A stretch of DNA of 18,220 nucleotides from the NCBI GenBank assembly GCA_016926235.1, contig JAFGOZ010000167.1, positions 1-18,220 on the forward strand, written 5' to 3'. The position numbers were made by a program, and so were the translations under genes. Positions within the stretch are counted from its first letter, which is position 1; the number at the start of each line of letters is the position of its first letter. This DNA is from Bacteroidales bacterium. GTDB taxonomy: Bacteria; Bacteroidota; Bacteroidia; Bacteroidales; UBA10428. Below the pieces are notes generated by a model, which saw nothing but the letters and a program-made list of their open reading frames with translations, was not told the DNA's origin and searched no databases. Positions 8,444 to 16,687 of this stretch are shown one piece after another.

Positions 8444-11062
8444 TTGTCAGGTTCTACAAAATATGTTGAAACGCCCCTGATGAAGCAGTACAATGCAATC
8501 AAGGGTAAACATCCTGATGCTATTCTATTGTTTCGTGTAGGAGATTTTTATGAAACGTTTGGTGAAGATGCCATCAGGACTTCTGATATATTGGGTATTA
8601 CCCTTACAAAACGTGCTAATGGATCAGCTTCGTTTGTTGAACTGGCAGGTTTCCCATTTCATGCGCTGGATACATATTTGCCGAAGCTGGTAAGAGCAGG
8701 GCAGCGTGTAGCTATTTGCGAGCAGCTTGAGGACCCGAAATTAACTAAAACGATTGTAAAACGAGGAATTACAGAACTGGTAACCCCCGGGGTTTCTTTA
8801 AATGACAATGTATTAGAGCATAAAGAAAACAACTTTCTTGCATGTGTACACATTGTAAAAGACTATGCAGGAGTGGCTTTTCTTGATATCTCAACCGGTG
8901 AGTTTTTAACTGCCCAGGGAACATACGAATATGTGGATAAACTGCTAAATAGTTTCCAGCCCAAAGAAGTACTGTTTGAAAAGAGCAAACAAACGAAGTT
9001 TCAGGAAGAATTTGGGGCCAGGTACTATACTTTTAAACTGGATGACTGGGTTTTTTCTGAAGAGTCGGCATATGATAAGCTGCTCAGACATTTTCAAACC
9101 ACTTCACTTAAAGGATTTGGTGTACAAAACCTTCCCTTTGGTATTATTGCCGCCGGTGCTATTTTACAGTACCTTGAATTAACACAACACGAAAAAATCG
9201 ATCATATCACTTCACTTGTGAGAATTGAGGAGGACCACTATGTCTGGCTGGATAAATTTACCATGCGTAACCTGGAATTATTCCATTCGCTTCAGGATGG
9301 GGCTAAAACCCTTGTTGATGTTATAGATAAGACTATCACACCTATGGGATCGAGGCTTTTAAAGCGATGGATAGCTCTGCCTTTAAAGAATATTCAACCC
9401 ATTAACGACAGGCTGGATATCGTTGAGTTTTTTATAAGGGATGAAGAAGGAAGAGATGCAACCCGCGAGCAATTAAAAGAAATAGGGGACCTTGAGCGTC
9501 TGATTTCCAAAGTGGCTGTGGGTAGGATAAATCCACGTGAAGTGGTTCAGTTAAAAAATGCCCTTACAGCAATTCAGCCACTTAAGGATTTATGCGAAAA
9601 AGCTAAATGTAATGCATTGCATACAATTGCTGAGCAATTGAATCCTTGTGCTACGATTCGGGATAAAATTGAAAAACAGATAGTTGCCGAACCCCCAAAT
9701 CAAATAGGAAAGGGTAATGTGATTGCAGATGGAGTTTCAACGGAACTTGACGAGCTTAGGAAGATCCTTTATTCAGGAAAAGATTTTTTAATTCAGTTGC
9801 AGGAAAGAGAGGTAAAGAATACAGGTATACCATCACTCAAGGTAGCATACAACAATGTTTTCGGATATTATATTGAGGTCAGGAATACACATAAGGATAA
9901 GGTTCCTTCTGAATGGATACGTAAACAAACTCTTGTTAGCGCTGAAAGGTATATTACAGAAGAATTAAAGGAATATGAGTCTAAAATACTAGGTGCTGAA
10001 GGAAAAATTCTTGAACTGGAGTCGAATCTCTTTCATGACCTTGTATTAAGTCTGAGTGAATATATTACACCTGTTCAACTTAATGCTTCCCTTATTGCCA
10101 GGCTTGATTGTTTGATGTCATTTGCCAGTGTGTCTATTGAAAACGATTATGTAAGACCTGAGATTAATGATGGAGAGGGCATTGATATAAAAGAGGGACG
10201 GCATCCTGTAATTGAAAAGCAATTGCCAATAGATGAGGAGTATATTCCTAATTCTGTTTACCTGGATAATTTAAAGCAGCAGGTAATTATTGTAACAGGT
10301 CCCAATATGTCAGGGAAGTCAGCTCTTTTACGACAAACTGCCTTGATTGTGCTAATGGCACAAATGGGGTGTTATGTGCCTGCACAAGCTGCTGCTATTG
10401 GTATTGTAGACAAAATATTTACACGTGTCGGGGCCTCTGATAATATTTCGCTGGGTGAATCGACTTTTATGGTGGAGATGAACGAAGCTGCCAGTATCCT
10501 TAATAACATAACTCCCCGCAGCCTTGTGTTGCTTGATGAGATTGGAAGAGGAACCAGTACTTACGATGGTATTTCTATTGCCTGGGCCATGGTGGAATAT
10601 ATTCACGAAAATGTAAAGGCAGGGGCTAAAACACTTTTTGCCACGCATTACCACGAATTAAATGAAATGGAAAGTTCATTTAACAGGGTAAAAAATTATA
10701 ATGTATCTATAAAAGAACTTGACAACAGGATTGTCTTTTTAAGAAAATTGAAACGTGGCGGAAGTGAACATAGTTTTGGTATTCACGTGGCCCGCATGGC
10801 CGGTATGCCGGCAAGTGTAGTAAACAGGGCAGATGAAATATTAAAAGAACTTGAAAAATCACATCAAAAACATAGTCTTACTAAGCCGGTAGGTGATTTG
10901 GCCGAAGGCAGGGAAGGATTTCAATTAAGCTTTTTCCAGCTTGATGACCCCGTTTTAAAGCAAATTCGTGACGAGATTTTAAATACCGATATTAACAATC
11001 TGACACCTATGGAGGCTTTAAATAAGTTATTTGAAATTAAAAAGTTATCAGGATTAAAATAA
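8444..11062 (+). CDS. mutS: DNA mismatch repair protein MutS
   Basis: The 872-residue protein is a full-length MutS1. The mismatch-reading Phe-x-Glu motif is FYE at 36-38, within [16 protein letters not shown]. The connector, lever and clamp regions follow. The ATPase domain has Walker A GPNMSGKS at 619-626, a [17 protein letters not shown] signature, Walker B plus loop [12 protein letters not shown] starting at 698, and the conserved ATHYHEL. It recognises base mismatches and small loops and recruits MutL. The start is a TTG: it gives the N-terminal [12 protein letters not shown] found in relatives, and the first ATG (residue 13) would trim that region. Neighbours are unrelated, and it is transcribed from its own promoter. 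Confidence 0.98.
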   Translation: MSGSTKYVETPLMKQYNAIKGKHPDAILLFRVGDFYETFGEDAIRTSDILGITLTKRANGSASFVELAGFPFHALDTYLPKLVRAGQRVAICEQLEDPKLTKTIVKRGITELVTPGVSLNDNVLEHKENNFLACVHIVKDYAGVAFLDISTGEFLTAQGTYEYVDKLLNSFQPKEVLFEKSKQTKFQEEFGARYYTFKLDDWVFSEESAYDKLLRHFQTTSLKGFGVQNLPFGIIAAGAILQYLELTQHEKIDHITSLVRIEEDHYVWLDKFTMRNLELFHSLQDGAKTLVDVIDKTITPMGSRLLKRWIALPLKNIQPINDRLDIVEFFIRDEEGRDATREQLKEIGDLERLISKVAVGRINPREVVQLKNALTAIQPLKDLCEKAKCNALHTIAEQLNPCATIRDKIEKQIVAEPPNQIGKGNVIADGVSTELDELRKILYSGKDFLIQLQEREVKNTGIPSLKVAYNNVFGYYIEVRNTHKDKVPSEWIRKQTLVSAERYITEELKEYESKILGAEGKILELESNLFHDLVLSLSEYITPVQLNASLIARLDCLMSFASVSIENDYVRPEINDGEGIDIKEGRHPVIEKQLPIDEEYIPNSVYLDNLKQQVIIVTGPNMSGKSALLRQTALIVLMAQMGCYVPAQAAAIGIVDKIFTRVGASDNISLGESTFMVEMNEAASILNNITPRSLVLLDEIGRGTSTYDGISIAWAMVEYIHENVKAGAKTLFATHYHELNEMESSFNRVKNYNVSIKELDNRIVFLRKLKRGGSEHSFGIHVARMAGMPASVVNRADEILKELEKSHQKHSLTKPVGDLAEGREGFQLSFFQLDDPVLKQIRDEILNTDINNLTPMEALNKLFEIKKLSGLK

Positions 11063-11129
11063 GAGATCCTCTGGTATTGAATTCTGTAATATTTTCTATA
11101 TAAGGAAACGAGTGTTTTTTATCATAGAA

Positions 11130-11145
11130 GGATAATGAATTATCC
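11130..11145. other. Perfect inverted repeat upstream of the OmpA-family gene
   Basis: GGATAAT (11130-11136) and ATTATCC (11139-11145) are separated by 2 bp. The palindrome lies in the 191-bp gap between mutS and the OmpA-family start. It has no T-run after it, so it is more like a protein-binding site or a short leader hairpin than a terminator. No regulator is identified, and no TAnnTTTG box was found in this gap. Confidence 0.4.
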
Positions 11146-11253
11146 ATGAAATTCAGCCTTTTATGTAAAATTGCTTATTTAATGCATCTTTTCCGGGATG
11201 GACAACGTAAATTAGGTGTTATTAAATACTCAAACGATATATGTATCAACACC

Positions 11254-13455
11254 ATGAGCCCTTTTAAAAGTATACTTTTCTCAATATTTATATTTTTGTT
11301 TATATCTCAGGTTTGTATTTCTCAAACGAATGAAGATATACCTCTTGATTATGAGGAAATCTGTTTTTCAGACAGCAATTATTCCCAGCAAACTCTTAAT
11401 AAGGCAGTTAAATATTTTAAAACCGAAATAAGAAATTATCCGGATAGTATTGAGCTTTCGTATCGTTTAGCAGTAATATACAGCAAACAAGGGTACCATG
11501 ATCTGGCTTTTAAGGCTATTGGTGAAAAAATGGAAAATAACGATGCGCTTCCTGCGTACCTTATAGTTTTTTATATTGATGAATTGAAGAAAGTCGGAAA
11601 GTATGAGATCGCAAGAATGTGGGAAGAAAAATTAGTAAATGATGAAGCCATACAGAGTAACAATATGAGTAATGCCAAATCAGCTAAGTTATATAAAGAT
11701 TCTGTTTTTTATGAGATATCAAATTTGAACATCAACTCAGATAAAGCTGATTTCTGTCCGATCATTTATAAGAATGGGATTTTATTTTACTCTTCAAGAG
11801 ATCTGAAACTGAAACAACCTGTGAATTTTTATGGAGCTTCAAAATCTGAGTTATTTTGGTTTGATAGAAATCCTGCCGGTTTTGATACGGAAGTAAAAAA
11901 ATATAAGAGTCCTTTCGATATTCAGTATTATGAAGGTCCTTTTACATTTTATAATAATTATCAAAATGCTTTTCTTAGTCTGTTTCTTTCCGATGAGAAA
12001 AATGTTTATAAAATAGAAAACAAGATTAGCGGATTAAGGCTGTATAATGTAGCAATGCAGGGAGAGCCAACAGTTGTGCGTAAAGCAGATGAACTTAACC
12101 TGAATATTTTTGGTTTTTCATTTTGCCATCCAACGATTTCAAAAGATGGCAAAACATTGTATTTTGTATCTAATATCCCTGAGGGACATGGAGGAACAGA
12201 TATTTATCGTTCTGTATATGAGTATGGAATATGGTCTACCCCGGAGAACCTTGGATATGCGATAAACAGTTCTAATGACGAGGTTTTCCCATATCTTTTA
12301 AATGACAGCATTCTTTTCTTCTCCTCATCAAAGCCAGGGGGCTTAGGTAAATTGGATATATATATGGTAAACCTGAAAACAAATAAGGTAGAAAACCTGG
12401 GTTATCCTATCAATTCTGATGGAGATGACTTTTCCCTTATTATAGATTCAACCGGGCAGGCAGGATATTTTACATCAAACAGGAATACATCAAGAGGTGC
12501 TGAAGATATTTATTCTTTTAATTTGAAAAGAATTAAAGTGGAAAAGACAATGGCAGAATATCTTTTTGAACGCAATTTACTTAATGCCCAGCTAAATATG
12601 GGAAACCTGCCAGTTTATAAAGGTGATATGCCCGACAATGATTCGCTTTCTGTAGATTCTACAATAGTTGCATATGAGCCCTCAGATGAAGTGGAGATTG
12701 ATAATTATAATATTGCGCAGGTAAAAGATATCAGTAAAGCTCTTAACCATCCTGTAAGTAAGGATATAGATCCGGTAGTTGAAAAAAATCCGTTTAATAA
12801 AATATATCGTGTCCAAATATGTGCCGCAAGAAAGCCTGTATCTGAACAAAGTCTGAAAAAGAAATACAATGGTGACCGGCCAATATATACATTTGAAGAA
12901 GAAGGTTACTACAAATATTCTATTGGAGATTTTGATACTTATTATGATGCAAAGATCGTAATGAAAGAATCGAAGGTTCAGGATGCATTTATTGCAGCTT
13001 ACGACAAAGAGGAGAAGTTGGTATTGATGGAGGCTATAAAAGAGCAGTATGGCGTATTTGAAGAAGATAAAGTATTATCTGTAGTGACTCCACACAGAAT
13101 GGATTCTTGTACTATTTATTTTGATTTTGATTATATAATGCTTAACGATGACGCAAAAGCAAAACTGGATGTTCTGGCAAGTAAGCTTGTTGAAAACCAT
13201 TCCACGAAGTTGGCCATTTATACCCACGCGGATTACTGGGGAAGTGAAGAATATAATTTTGGCCTCACTGAGGAGAGGGGGGAAAAAATTCTTGAATACC
13301 TGGTAAATAAAGGAGTTGATCAATCCAGAATGAAAATTTATGGATATGGAGAGTATGATATGAAAGAATATAAGTCAAAATCTACCCGGGTTATGGCAAG
13401 AAAGGCAGAGTTGCTGATATATAATGATTCGGATTATGGGTATTCGAGCTGGTAA
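11254..13455 (+). CDS. OmpA-family outer-membrane protein with PD40 and SPOR-like domains
   Basis: I place the start at ATG 11254, where a good signal peptide begins (MSPFKSILFSIFIFLFISQVCISQ). The reading frame is open from 11146, but that would put 36 non-signal residues in front. The 733-residue product has a TPR-like helical region (about 40-130), then three PD40/WD40-like beta-propeller motifs at about 285-425 (HPTISKDGKTLYFVS, VFPYLLNDSILFFSS, DFSLIIDSTGQAGYFTS). A SPOR-like segment follows at about 515-600 (YRVQICAARKP...YKYSIGDFDTYYDA), and a C-terminal OmpA peptidoglycan-binding domain at about 616-733 (IYFDFD, THADYWGSEEYNFGLTEERGEKI). OmpA domains of this type bind diaminopimelate; the conserved Asp and Arg are present. 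The layout resembles PorE of the T9SS, but with a SPOR-like module where PorE has a carboxypeptidase regulatory domain, so a T9SS role is only a suggestion. Confidence 0.82.
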   Translation: MSPFKSILFSIFIFLFISQVCISQTNEDIPLDYEEICFSDSNYSQQTLNKAVKYFKTEIRNYPDSIELSYRLAVIYSKQGYHDLAFKAIGEKMENNDALPAYLIVFYIDELKKVGKYEIARMWEEKLVNDEAIQSNNMSNAKSAKLYKDSVFYEISNLNINSDKADFCPIIYKNGILFYSSRDLKLKQPVNFYGASKSELFWFDRNPAGFDTEVKKYKSPFDIQYYEGPFTFYNNYQNAFLSLFLSDEKNVYKIENKISGLRLYNVAMQGEPTVVRKADELNLNIFGFSFCHPTISKDGKTLYFVSNIPEGHGGTDIYRSVYEYGIWSTPENLGYAINSSNDEVFPYLLNDSILFFSSSKPGGLGKLDIYMVNLKTNKVENLGYPINSDGDDFSLIIDSTGQAGYFTSNRNTSRGAEDIYSFNLKRIKVEKTMAEYLFERNLLNAQLNMGNLPVYKGDMPDNDSLSVDSTIVAYEPSDEVEIDNYNIAQVKDISKALNHPVSKDIDPVVEKNPFNKIYRVQICAARKPVSEQSLKKKYNGDRPIYTFEEEGYYKYSIGDFDTYYDAKIVMKESKVQDAFIAAYDKEEKLVLMEAIKEQYGVFEEDKVLSVVTPHRMDSCTIYFDFDYIMLNDDAKAKLDVLASKLVENHSTKLAIYTHADYWGSEEYNFGLTEERGEKILEYLVNKGVDQSRMKIYGYGEYDMKEYKSKSTRVMARKAELLIYNDSDYGYSSW

Positions 13456-13461
13456 TGCAAG

Positions 13462-14979
13462 TTATTTATTCTTAATGATTTTAATATTCTTAGTCCAACC
13501 CTGGTGCGATCTTATGTTAAGGAGATAGATACCATTACTTAGGGTTGATAAGTTATTTATTGTGTAATTATTTTTTTCTTCCAGTATGAATTGAAGTACT
13601 ACTTTACCGCTACTATTAAAGATAGTTGCAATAATATCACTCCCCATATCTTCATTTATGTTAATTTGGATATAGTCACTAAAAGGATTTGGGCAAATTA
13701 GTATACTCCCTGTGTTTGATAAATAAATTCCAGTACACTCTTTGGTTGAAAGTCTTACTGTTACAAGACTATCAGTCCCATATGATGAGGGCACATAAAA
13801 ATTATATGAATTTGCAATATGCAAATTTGTATCAAATAAGAATATAGTATCACCATTACAAATAGTTGTATCAATTTTAGAACCATTATAATTTTCGTAC
13901 CAGGCAATTTTATCATTTTCCGAGGAACACATAATAATATCAATATCCTTATCATTATCCATGTCTCCTCCTTTAACAGTGCAATTCATGTTCCCATCGG
14001 AAGAAATATTTTTTAGCGAAAAATTTTGATGTCCATTGTTAATATATAAGTTATATTTACCATCATAGTTTGTTGCAAGCACATCAATATCATTGTCACC
14101 ATCAATATCAACAGGGTACATATCATCCAGATTAGTGAGTGTTATAATTGGTTGAGGATAGCTAAAGTTTTCATTTCCATCGTTTTCCAACCACACTATT
14201 TCACTACTACCTAGTGCAGCCAGAATAATATCCAGATCCGTGTCCAGATCCATGTCAATTGCATAAACAGCATGAGCCATATAGAGATAGTTGGCTACTA
14301 AATGTGCAGTGAAATTTTCACTGCCATCATTTTCATACCATGTTACAGTATCATCATTAAAGCCTGTTGCTATTATGTCCAAGTCCAAATCTTCATCGAG
14401 ATCTACGACCGACAAACCTGCAGCTCCATCCATTGTGGAAGATATGATATGTTCTGTAAAATACGTATTAAGGCTATCATTTTCGAACCAGGCTACTTTA
14501 TCATCATTGAAGGAAGCCGTAACAACATCCCAATCTCCGTCATTATCAATATCTGCTGCATATACGCATTCAATACCATCGGTATTTCCTGATATAGTAA
14601 TTTTGGGATAGTTACCAGTACTATCATTTTTATACCAGGCTACTTCATCATCCGAACAATTTGCTGTAAGAATATCCAGATCTCCATCAAGGTCCATATC
14701 TACACATTGAATATTTCTGGGACCATGGACATTCTCTTTAATGATGTTACCTGTAAATTCCATATTTCCATTATTTTCAAACCAAATTATTCGATCGTTG
14801 TTTTCAGTAACGGTCATCAGGTCAATATCACCATCAAGATCAAAATCAACAGCTAGAATATCATTTGGCCAATCAGCGAATCCTGAATTTGAAATTATTT
14901 TTTCAGTTGAATATGTTTGAGCATGCAAAATATTTCCTCCAAATATTAAAAATAGTAACAGTGATAAATGTTTACGCAT
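13462..14979 (-). CDS. Secreted seven-repeat VCBS/FG-GAP beta-propeller with T9SS sorting domain
   Basis: The start is placed at ATG 14979, giving a signal peptide (MRKHLSLLLFLIFGGNILHAQ) and 505 residues; the open frame extends upstream to 15087 without a signal. Seven repeats of about 49 residues each carry an Asp-rich Ca2+-binding loop of the D-x-D-x-D-x-D-x-D type, at 45-53, 94-102, 143-151, 193-201, 242-250, 291-299 and 339-347, followed by a W-F/Y-E-N-D strand. Seven units fit an integrin-like propeller. Residues about 371-412 are the C-N-G-D-T-I...Y-G-T-D-S-L module common in Bacteroidota adhesins. Residues about 428-505 (ICPNPFSDYIQI...GIYLLNI...KNIKIIKNK) are a type A T9SS tail. It is probably exported and surface-attached or released; ligand unknown. 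It ends 6 bp from the OmpA-family gene. Confidence 0.85.
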   Translation of the reverse strand: MRKHLSLLLFLIFGGNILHAQTYSTEKIISNSGFADWPNDILAVDFDLDGDIDLMTVTENNDRIIWFENNGNMEFTGNIIKENVHGPRNIQCVDMDLDGDLDILTANCSDDEVAWYKNDSTGNYPKITISGNTDGIECVYAADIDNDGDWDVVTASFNDDKVAWFENDSLNTYFTEHIISSTMDGAAGLSVVDLDEDLDLDIIATGFNDDTVTWYENDGSENFTAHLVANYLYMAHAVYAIDMDLDTDLDIILAALGSSEIVWLENDGNENFSYPQPIITLTNLDDMYPVDIDGDNDIDVLATNYDGKYNLYINNGHQNFSLKNISSDGNMNCTVKGGDMDNDKDIDIIMCSSENDKIAWYENYNGSKIDTTICNGDTIFLFDTNLHIANSYNFYVPSSYGTDSLVTVRLSTKECTGIYLSNTGSILICPNPFSDYIQININEDMGSDIIATIFNSSGKVVLQFILEEKNNYTINNLSTLSNGIYLLNIRSHQGWTKNIKIIKNK

Positions 14980-15009
14980 AGAGTTTTTTTTAAGGTATTT
15001 AATGACTGA

Positions 15010-15017
15010 CAAATATA
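15010..15017 (-). promoter_or_regulatory. -7 box of the propeller gene
   Basis: Read on the minus strand this is TATATTTG, an exact TAnnTTTG match. Initiation near 15003 would leave a leader of about 25 nt before ATG 14979. It lies downstream of the longer frame's start at 15087, which supports the shorter start. Confidence 0.55.
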
Positions 15018-15095
15018 TGCAATTGAAATAAAGAGATGTGCTATTTTTTAAGGTAAGAGTAAAAAATAAATAGAAAAGTGACAACATTTAAACAA

Positions 15096-15128
15096 AAAGC
15101 CGGATGAATTTCATTTTCATCCGGCTTT
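15096..15128 (-). terminator. Intrinsic terminator after the DUF6261 gene (symmetrical)
   Basis: AAAGCCGGATGAA (15096-15108) and TTCATCCGGCTTT (15116-15128) form a perfect 13-bp stem with a 7-nt loop. On the minus strand the stem ends in a T-run followed by GTTT. It ends DUF6261 transcription and insulates the propeller gene's promoter. Confidence 0.85.
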
Positions 15129-15152
15129 AATTTTAATAAGAAGTCCTTACAA

Positions 15153-15890
15153 TTAGGCAGCTTCCTGGTCGTTTATAATTGTTTCATCGGTCTTATCATT
15201 GTTGCGCAGCGCCATGGTGCTGTTGTATCTTTCAATCAAAGCATTTAACCGTTTGATTAAATTCGTATATTGCTCTGATGGAGTTATGGTTGCGTGAGCA
15301 TCTATATGCCTGCATAGAACTTTATATTTTTCAAGCGTTAGCTTTATTAAGTTACTCGTACTTTCAGAATCATCCATAGATGTTTCATCAATACGGTCAA
15401 TAAATTTTTCGTTGAATTCGGTATTGGCAGCATTCATTTCGTCTACCACTTCGTTAAGGTGTAGCAGATTTACCGATTCTGAAAGTTCACCTTGCAAGTC
15501 TTCGCCTAAGCTGGTTAACACACTTGTTTCGGCCTGGTAGTTTAAAGTGTATAATTTACTGCCATACTTGCTAATACAATCCGAAATTTTTTGTGCAGCA
15601 TCCTGCTTACGTGGATTGAAATGGTTAAGGAATCCGTCTGCTACTATACTAATGCATACCAGTGCCCTGTCGCGACGTTCATCCAGCTTTGTAAGCAGGG
15701 CCGTTATTTCACTTTTACGGTTTTGCTTAAAACTTTCTTCCAGGCTTTTCTGTTGCCGGTTAAACTCATTAAACTGCGCCTCAATATTTAACTCTTTTGG
15801 GTTTGATTGAGAACAAATAGTTGCTGTGTCTGAGAAAAACTGAATGTATTCACTTATGCGAAAACGATTAAAAATGGGTGTTAAAATCAT
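15153..15890 (-). CDS. DUF6261 family protein, function unknown
   Basis: This 245-residue protein has no signal peptide or membrane segment and is predicted almost entirely helical. It resembles the Bacteroidota family annotated as DUF6261: an F-x-x-F-x-x-x...E-Y start, the helix L-D-E-R-R-D-R-A-L...A-D-G-F-L-N-H-F-N-P near 68-95, and a later helix with Y-x-x-L-x-x-x-I-D near 190-200. No catalytic motif is visible. It is charged and Glu/Asn-rich, consistent with a coiled-coil or helical-bundle structural or binding role. It is a single-gene unit with its own terminator; upstream only a weak TAACTTTA box (15904-15911) is seen. It borders the repeat-rich block on its 5' side. Confidence 0.72.
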   Translation of the reverse strand: MILTPIFNRFRISEYIQFFSDTATICSQSNPKELNIEAQFNEFNRQQKSLEESFKQNRKSEITALLTKLDERRDRALVCISIVADGFLNHFNPRKQDAAQKISDCISKYGSKLYTLNYQAETSVLTSLGEDLQGELSESVNLLHLNEVVDEMNAANTEFNEKFIDRIDETSMDDSESTSNLIKLTLEKYKVLCRHIDAHATITPSEQYTNLIKRLNALIERYNSTMALRNNDKTDETIINDQEAA

Positions 15891-16030
15891 AATAATTAAA
15901 ATTTAAAGTTAATAATGGATGATTAACGGAAGGTTAAATGCTAAAATTATTGAAAGCCGGGATATTTAACATTCTTTAACAGGGGTGAGGATGAAAATAG
16001 AATAAACAGGCCAATGTATAATAATTTACA
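15891..16030. other. AT-rich upstream region of the DUF6261 gene
   Basis: This 140-bp stretch holds the control region of the minus-strand DUF6261 gene and leads into the palindrome block. No open frame or strong hairpin was seen. Confidence 0.4.
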
Positions 16031-16032
16031 TA

Positions 16033-16049
16033 CGACCTCTCTGAGGTCG
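16033..16049. repeat. Short REP-like palindrome 1 (loop TCT)
   Basis: CGACCTC (16033-16039) and GAGGTCG (16043-16049) form a perfect 7-bp stem around a 3-nt loop. With its flanking TA it is the exact reverse complement of palindrome 4 (16237-16253), making an inverted pair about 200 bp apart. Confidence 0.75.
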
Positions 16050-16083
16050 ATATTTTCATTGGGGAATTGGTAACTATAAATAT

Positions 16084-16102
16084 ATGATCCCTCCGGGATC
16101 AT
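16084..16102. repeat. Short REP-like palindrome 2 (loop TCC)
   Basis: ATGATCCC (16084-16091) and GGGATCAT (16095-16102) form an 8-bp stem with a 3-nt loop. Its right half begins a 17-bp element, GGGATCATTCATTATAC (16095-16111), which recurs with one mismatch at 16160-16176. Confidence 0.75.
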
Positions 16103-16159
16103 TCATTATACTTGATTTTGATTATGCGGTATCAGTTTTGCATATTGTGATGAGAACCA

Positions 16160-16176
16160 GGGATTATTCATTATAC
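16160..16176 (+). repeat. Second copy of a 17-bp direct repeat
   Basis: GGGATTATTCATTATAC differs by one base from 16095-16111. Start-to-start spacing is 65 bp. In this copy the left arm of palindrome 2 is missing. Confidence 0.6.
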
Positions 16177-16184
16177 ATGGTTTT

Positions 16185-16201
16185 TGACCGCAGGGCGGTC
16201 A
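16185..16201. repeat. Short REP-like palindrome 3 (loop AGG)
   Basis: TGACCGC (16185-16191) and GCGGTCA (16195-16201) form a perfect 7-bp stem with a 3-nt loop. Size, loop length and the outer GAC/GTC match the other hairpins in this block. Confidence 0.75.
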
Positions 16202-16236
16202 TATGTTTAAAGAAAATGGTATTACCCGGATTTTTC

Positions 16237-16253
16237 CGACCTCAGAGAGGTCG
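16237..16253. repeat. Short REP-like palindrome 4 (loop AGA)
   Basis: CGACCTC (16237-16243) and GAGGTCG (16247-16253) flank a 3-nt loop. It is the inverted copy of palindrome 1; the match extends into the following TA. Confidence 0.75.
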
Positions 16254-16277
16254 TATCTATATGTTCAGATTATTTTG

Positions 16278-16476
16278 CTGACCCGGTCAGGGAATATTTC
16301 TGAAGTGTGAAAACCTTCCTGACGCGGTCAGGAGAAATTTCTGCATTGTGAAAACCTTCCTGACCCCGTCAGCAAACATTCCACGAATGTGAAAACCTTC
16401 CTTACCAGGTCAGGAGCATTTTCACGGGTGTGAAAACCTTCCTGACGATGTCGGGGGTAATTTCTGGGGTGTGGGA
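16278..16476 (+). repeat. Five-unit tandem hairpin array with exact 41-bp period
   Basis: A conserved block (TGTGAAAACCTTCCTGAC, then 3 variable bases, then GTCAGG) alternates with about 14 variable bases. The GAAAACC anchors fall at 16309, 16350, 16391 and 16432, with a decayed one at 16473, all exactly 41 bp apart. The hairpins are centred near 16284, 16325, 16366, 16407 and 16448; their loops are CCG, GCG, CCC, CAG and GAT. Stems are 5-6 bp. Unit 4 has one mismatch and unit 5 a G-T wobble. The first unit lacks the leading GAAAACC block and the last has lost it downstream, so both edges are degenerate. Confidence 0.85.
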
Positions 16477-16530
16477 TATGTAGTGACGAGGGAGATAAAT
16501 ATTATACTGAACCTGAAAACCAGGAGTATT

Positions 16531-16557
16531 ATAAAACGGTCGTTTTATGAAACGGTC
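16531..16557. repeat. Palindrome and 8-bp direct repeat
   Basis: ATAAAACG (16531-16538) and CGTTTTAT (16541-16548) form an inverted repeat with 2 bp between. AAACGGTC occurs at 16534-16541 and again at 16550-16557. Just before it, CCTG (16512-16515) and CAGG (16521-16524) make a weaker hairpin. It may be the edge of the repeat block. From here to 16687 nothing further is recognised. Confidence 0.45.
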
Positions 16558-16687
16558 CTCATGTAAAAATTGGGCGGATGCAAACCCGACCTGCTTCTCA
16601 GACCGTAGTTGGTTTATTTTATTGTTTACTTATCAAACCGCTAAAAGCCCCCGCATTGTTTTTACATGATGTTACCACCTGTGCTTT

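Noticed and set aside
11146..11253. N-terminal extension of the OmpA-family protein
   Set aside because: The 36 extra residues precede a complete signal peptide and would bury it, so ATG 11254 is preferred.
14291..14611. Plus-strand frames inside the propeller gene
   Set aside because: They are shadows of the Asp-rich repeats read in antisense (Ser/Ile-rich translations).
14980..15087. N-terminal extension of the propeller protein
   Set aside because: A complete signal peptide starts at 14979 and the likely -7 box (15010-15017) lies inside the extension.
16084..16281. Plus-strand 65-codon open frame
   Set aside because: It runs straight through palindromes 2, 3 and 4; its IPPGSF, DRRAVI and PQRGRI stretches are simply translations of those palindromes. 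No protein family fits.
16278..16476. CRISPR array
   Set aside because: The variable segments are only about 14 bp, the supposed repeat contains variable loop bases and mismatches, and no cas gene is present in the window.
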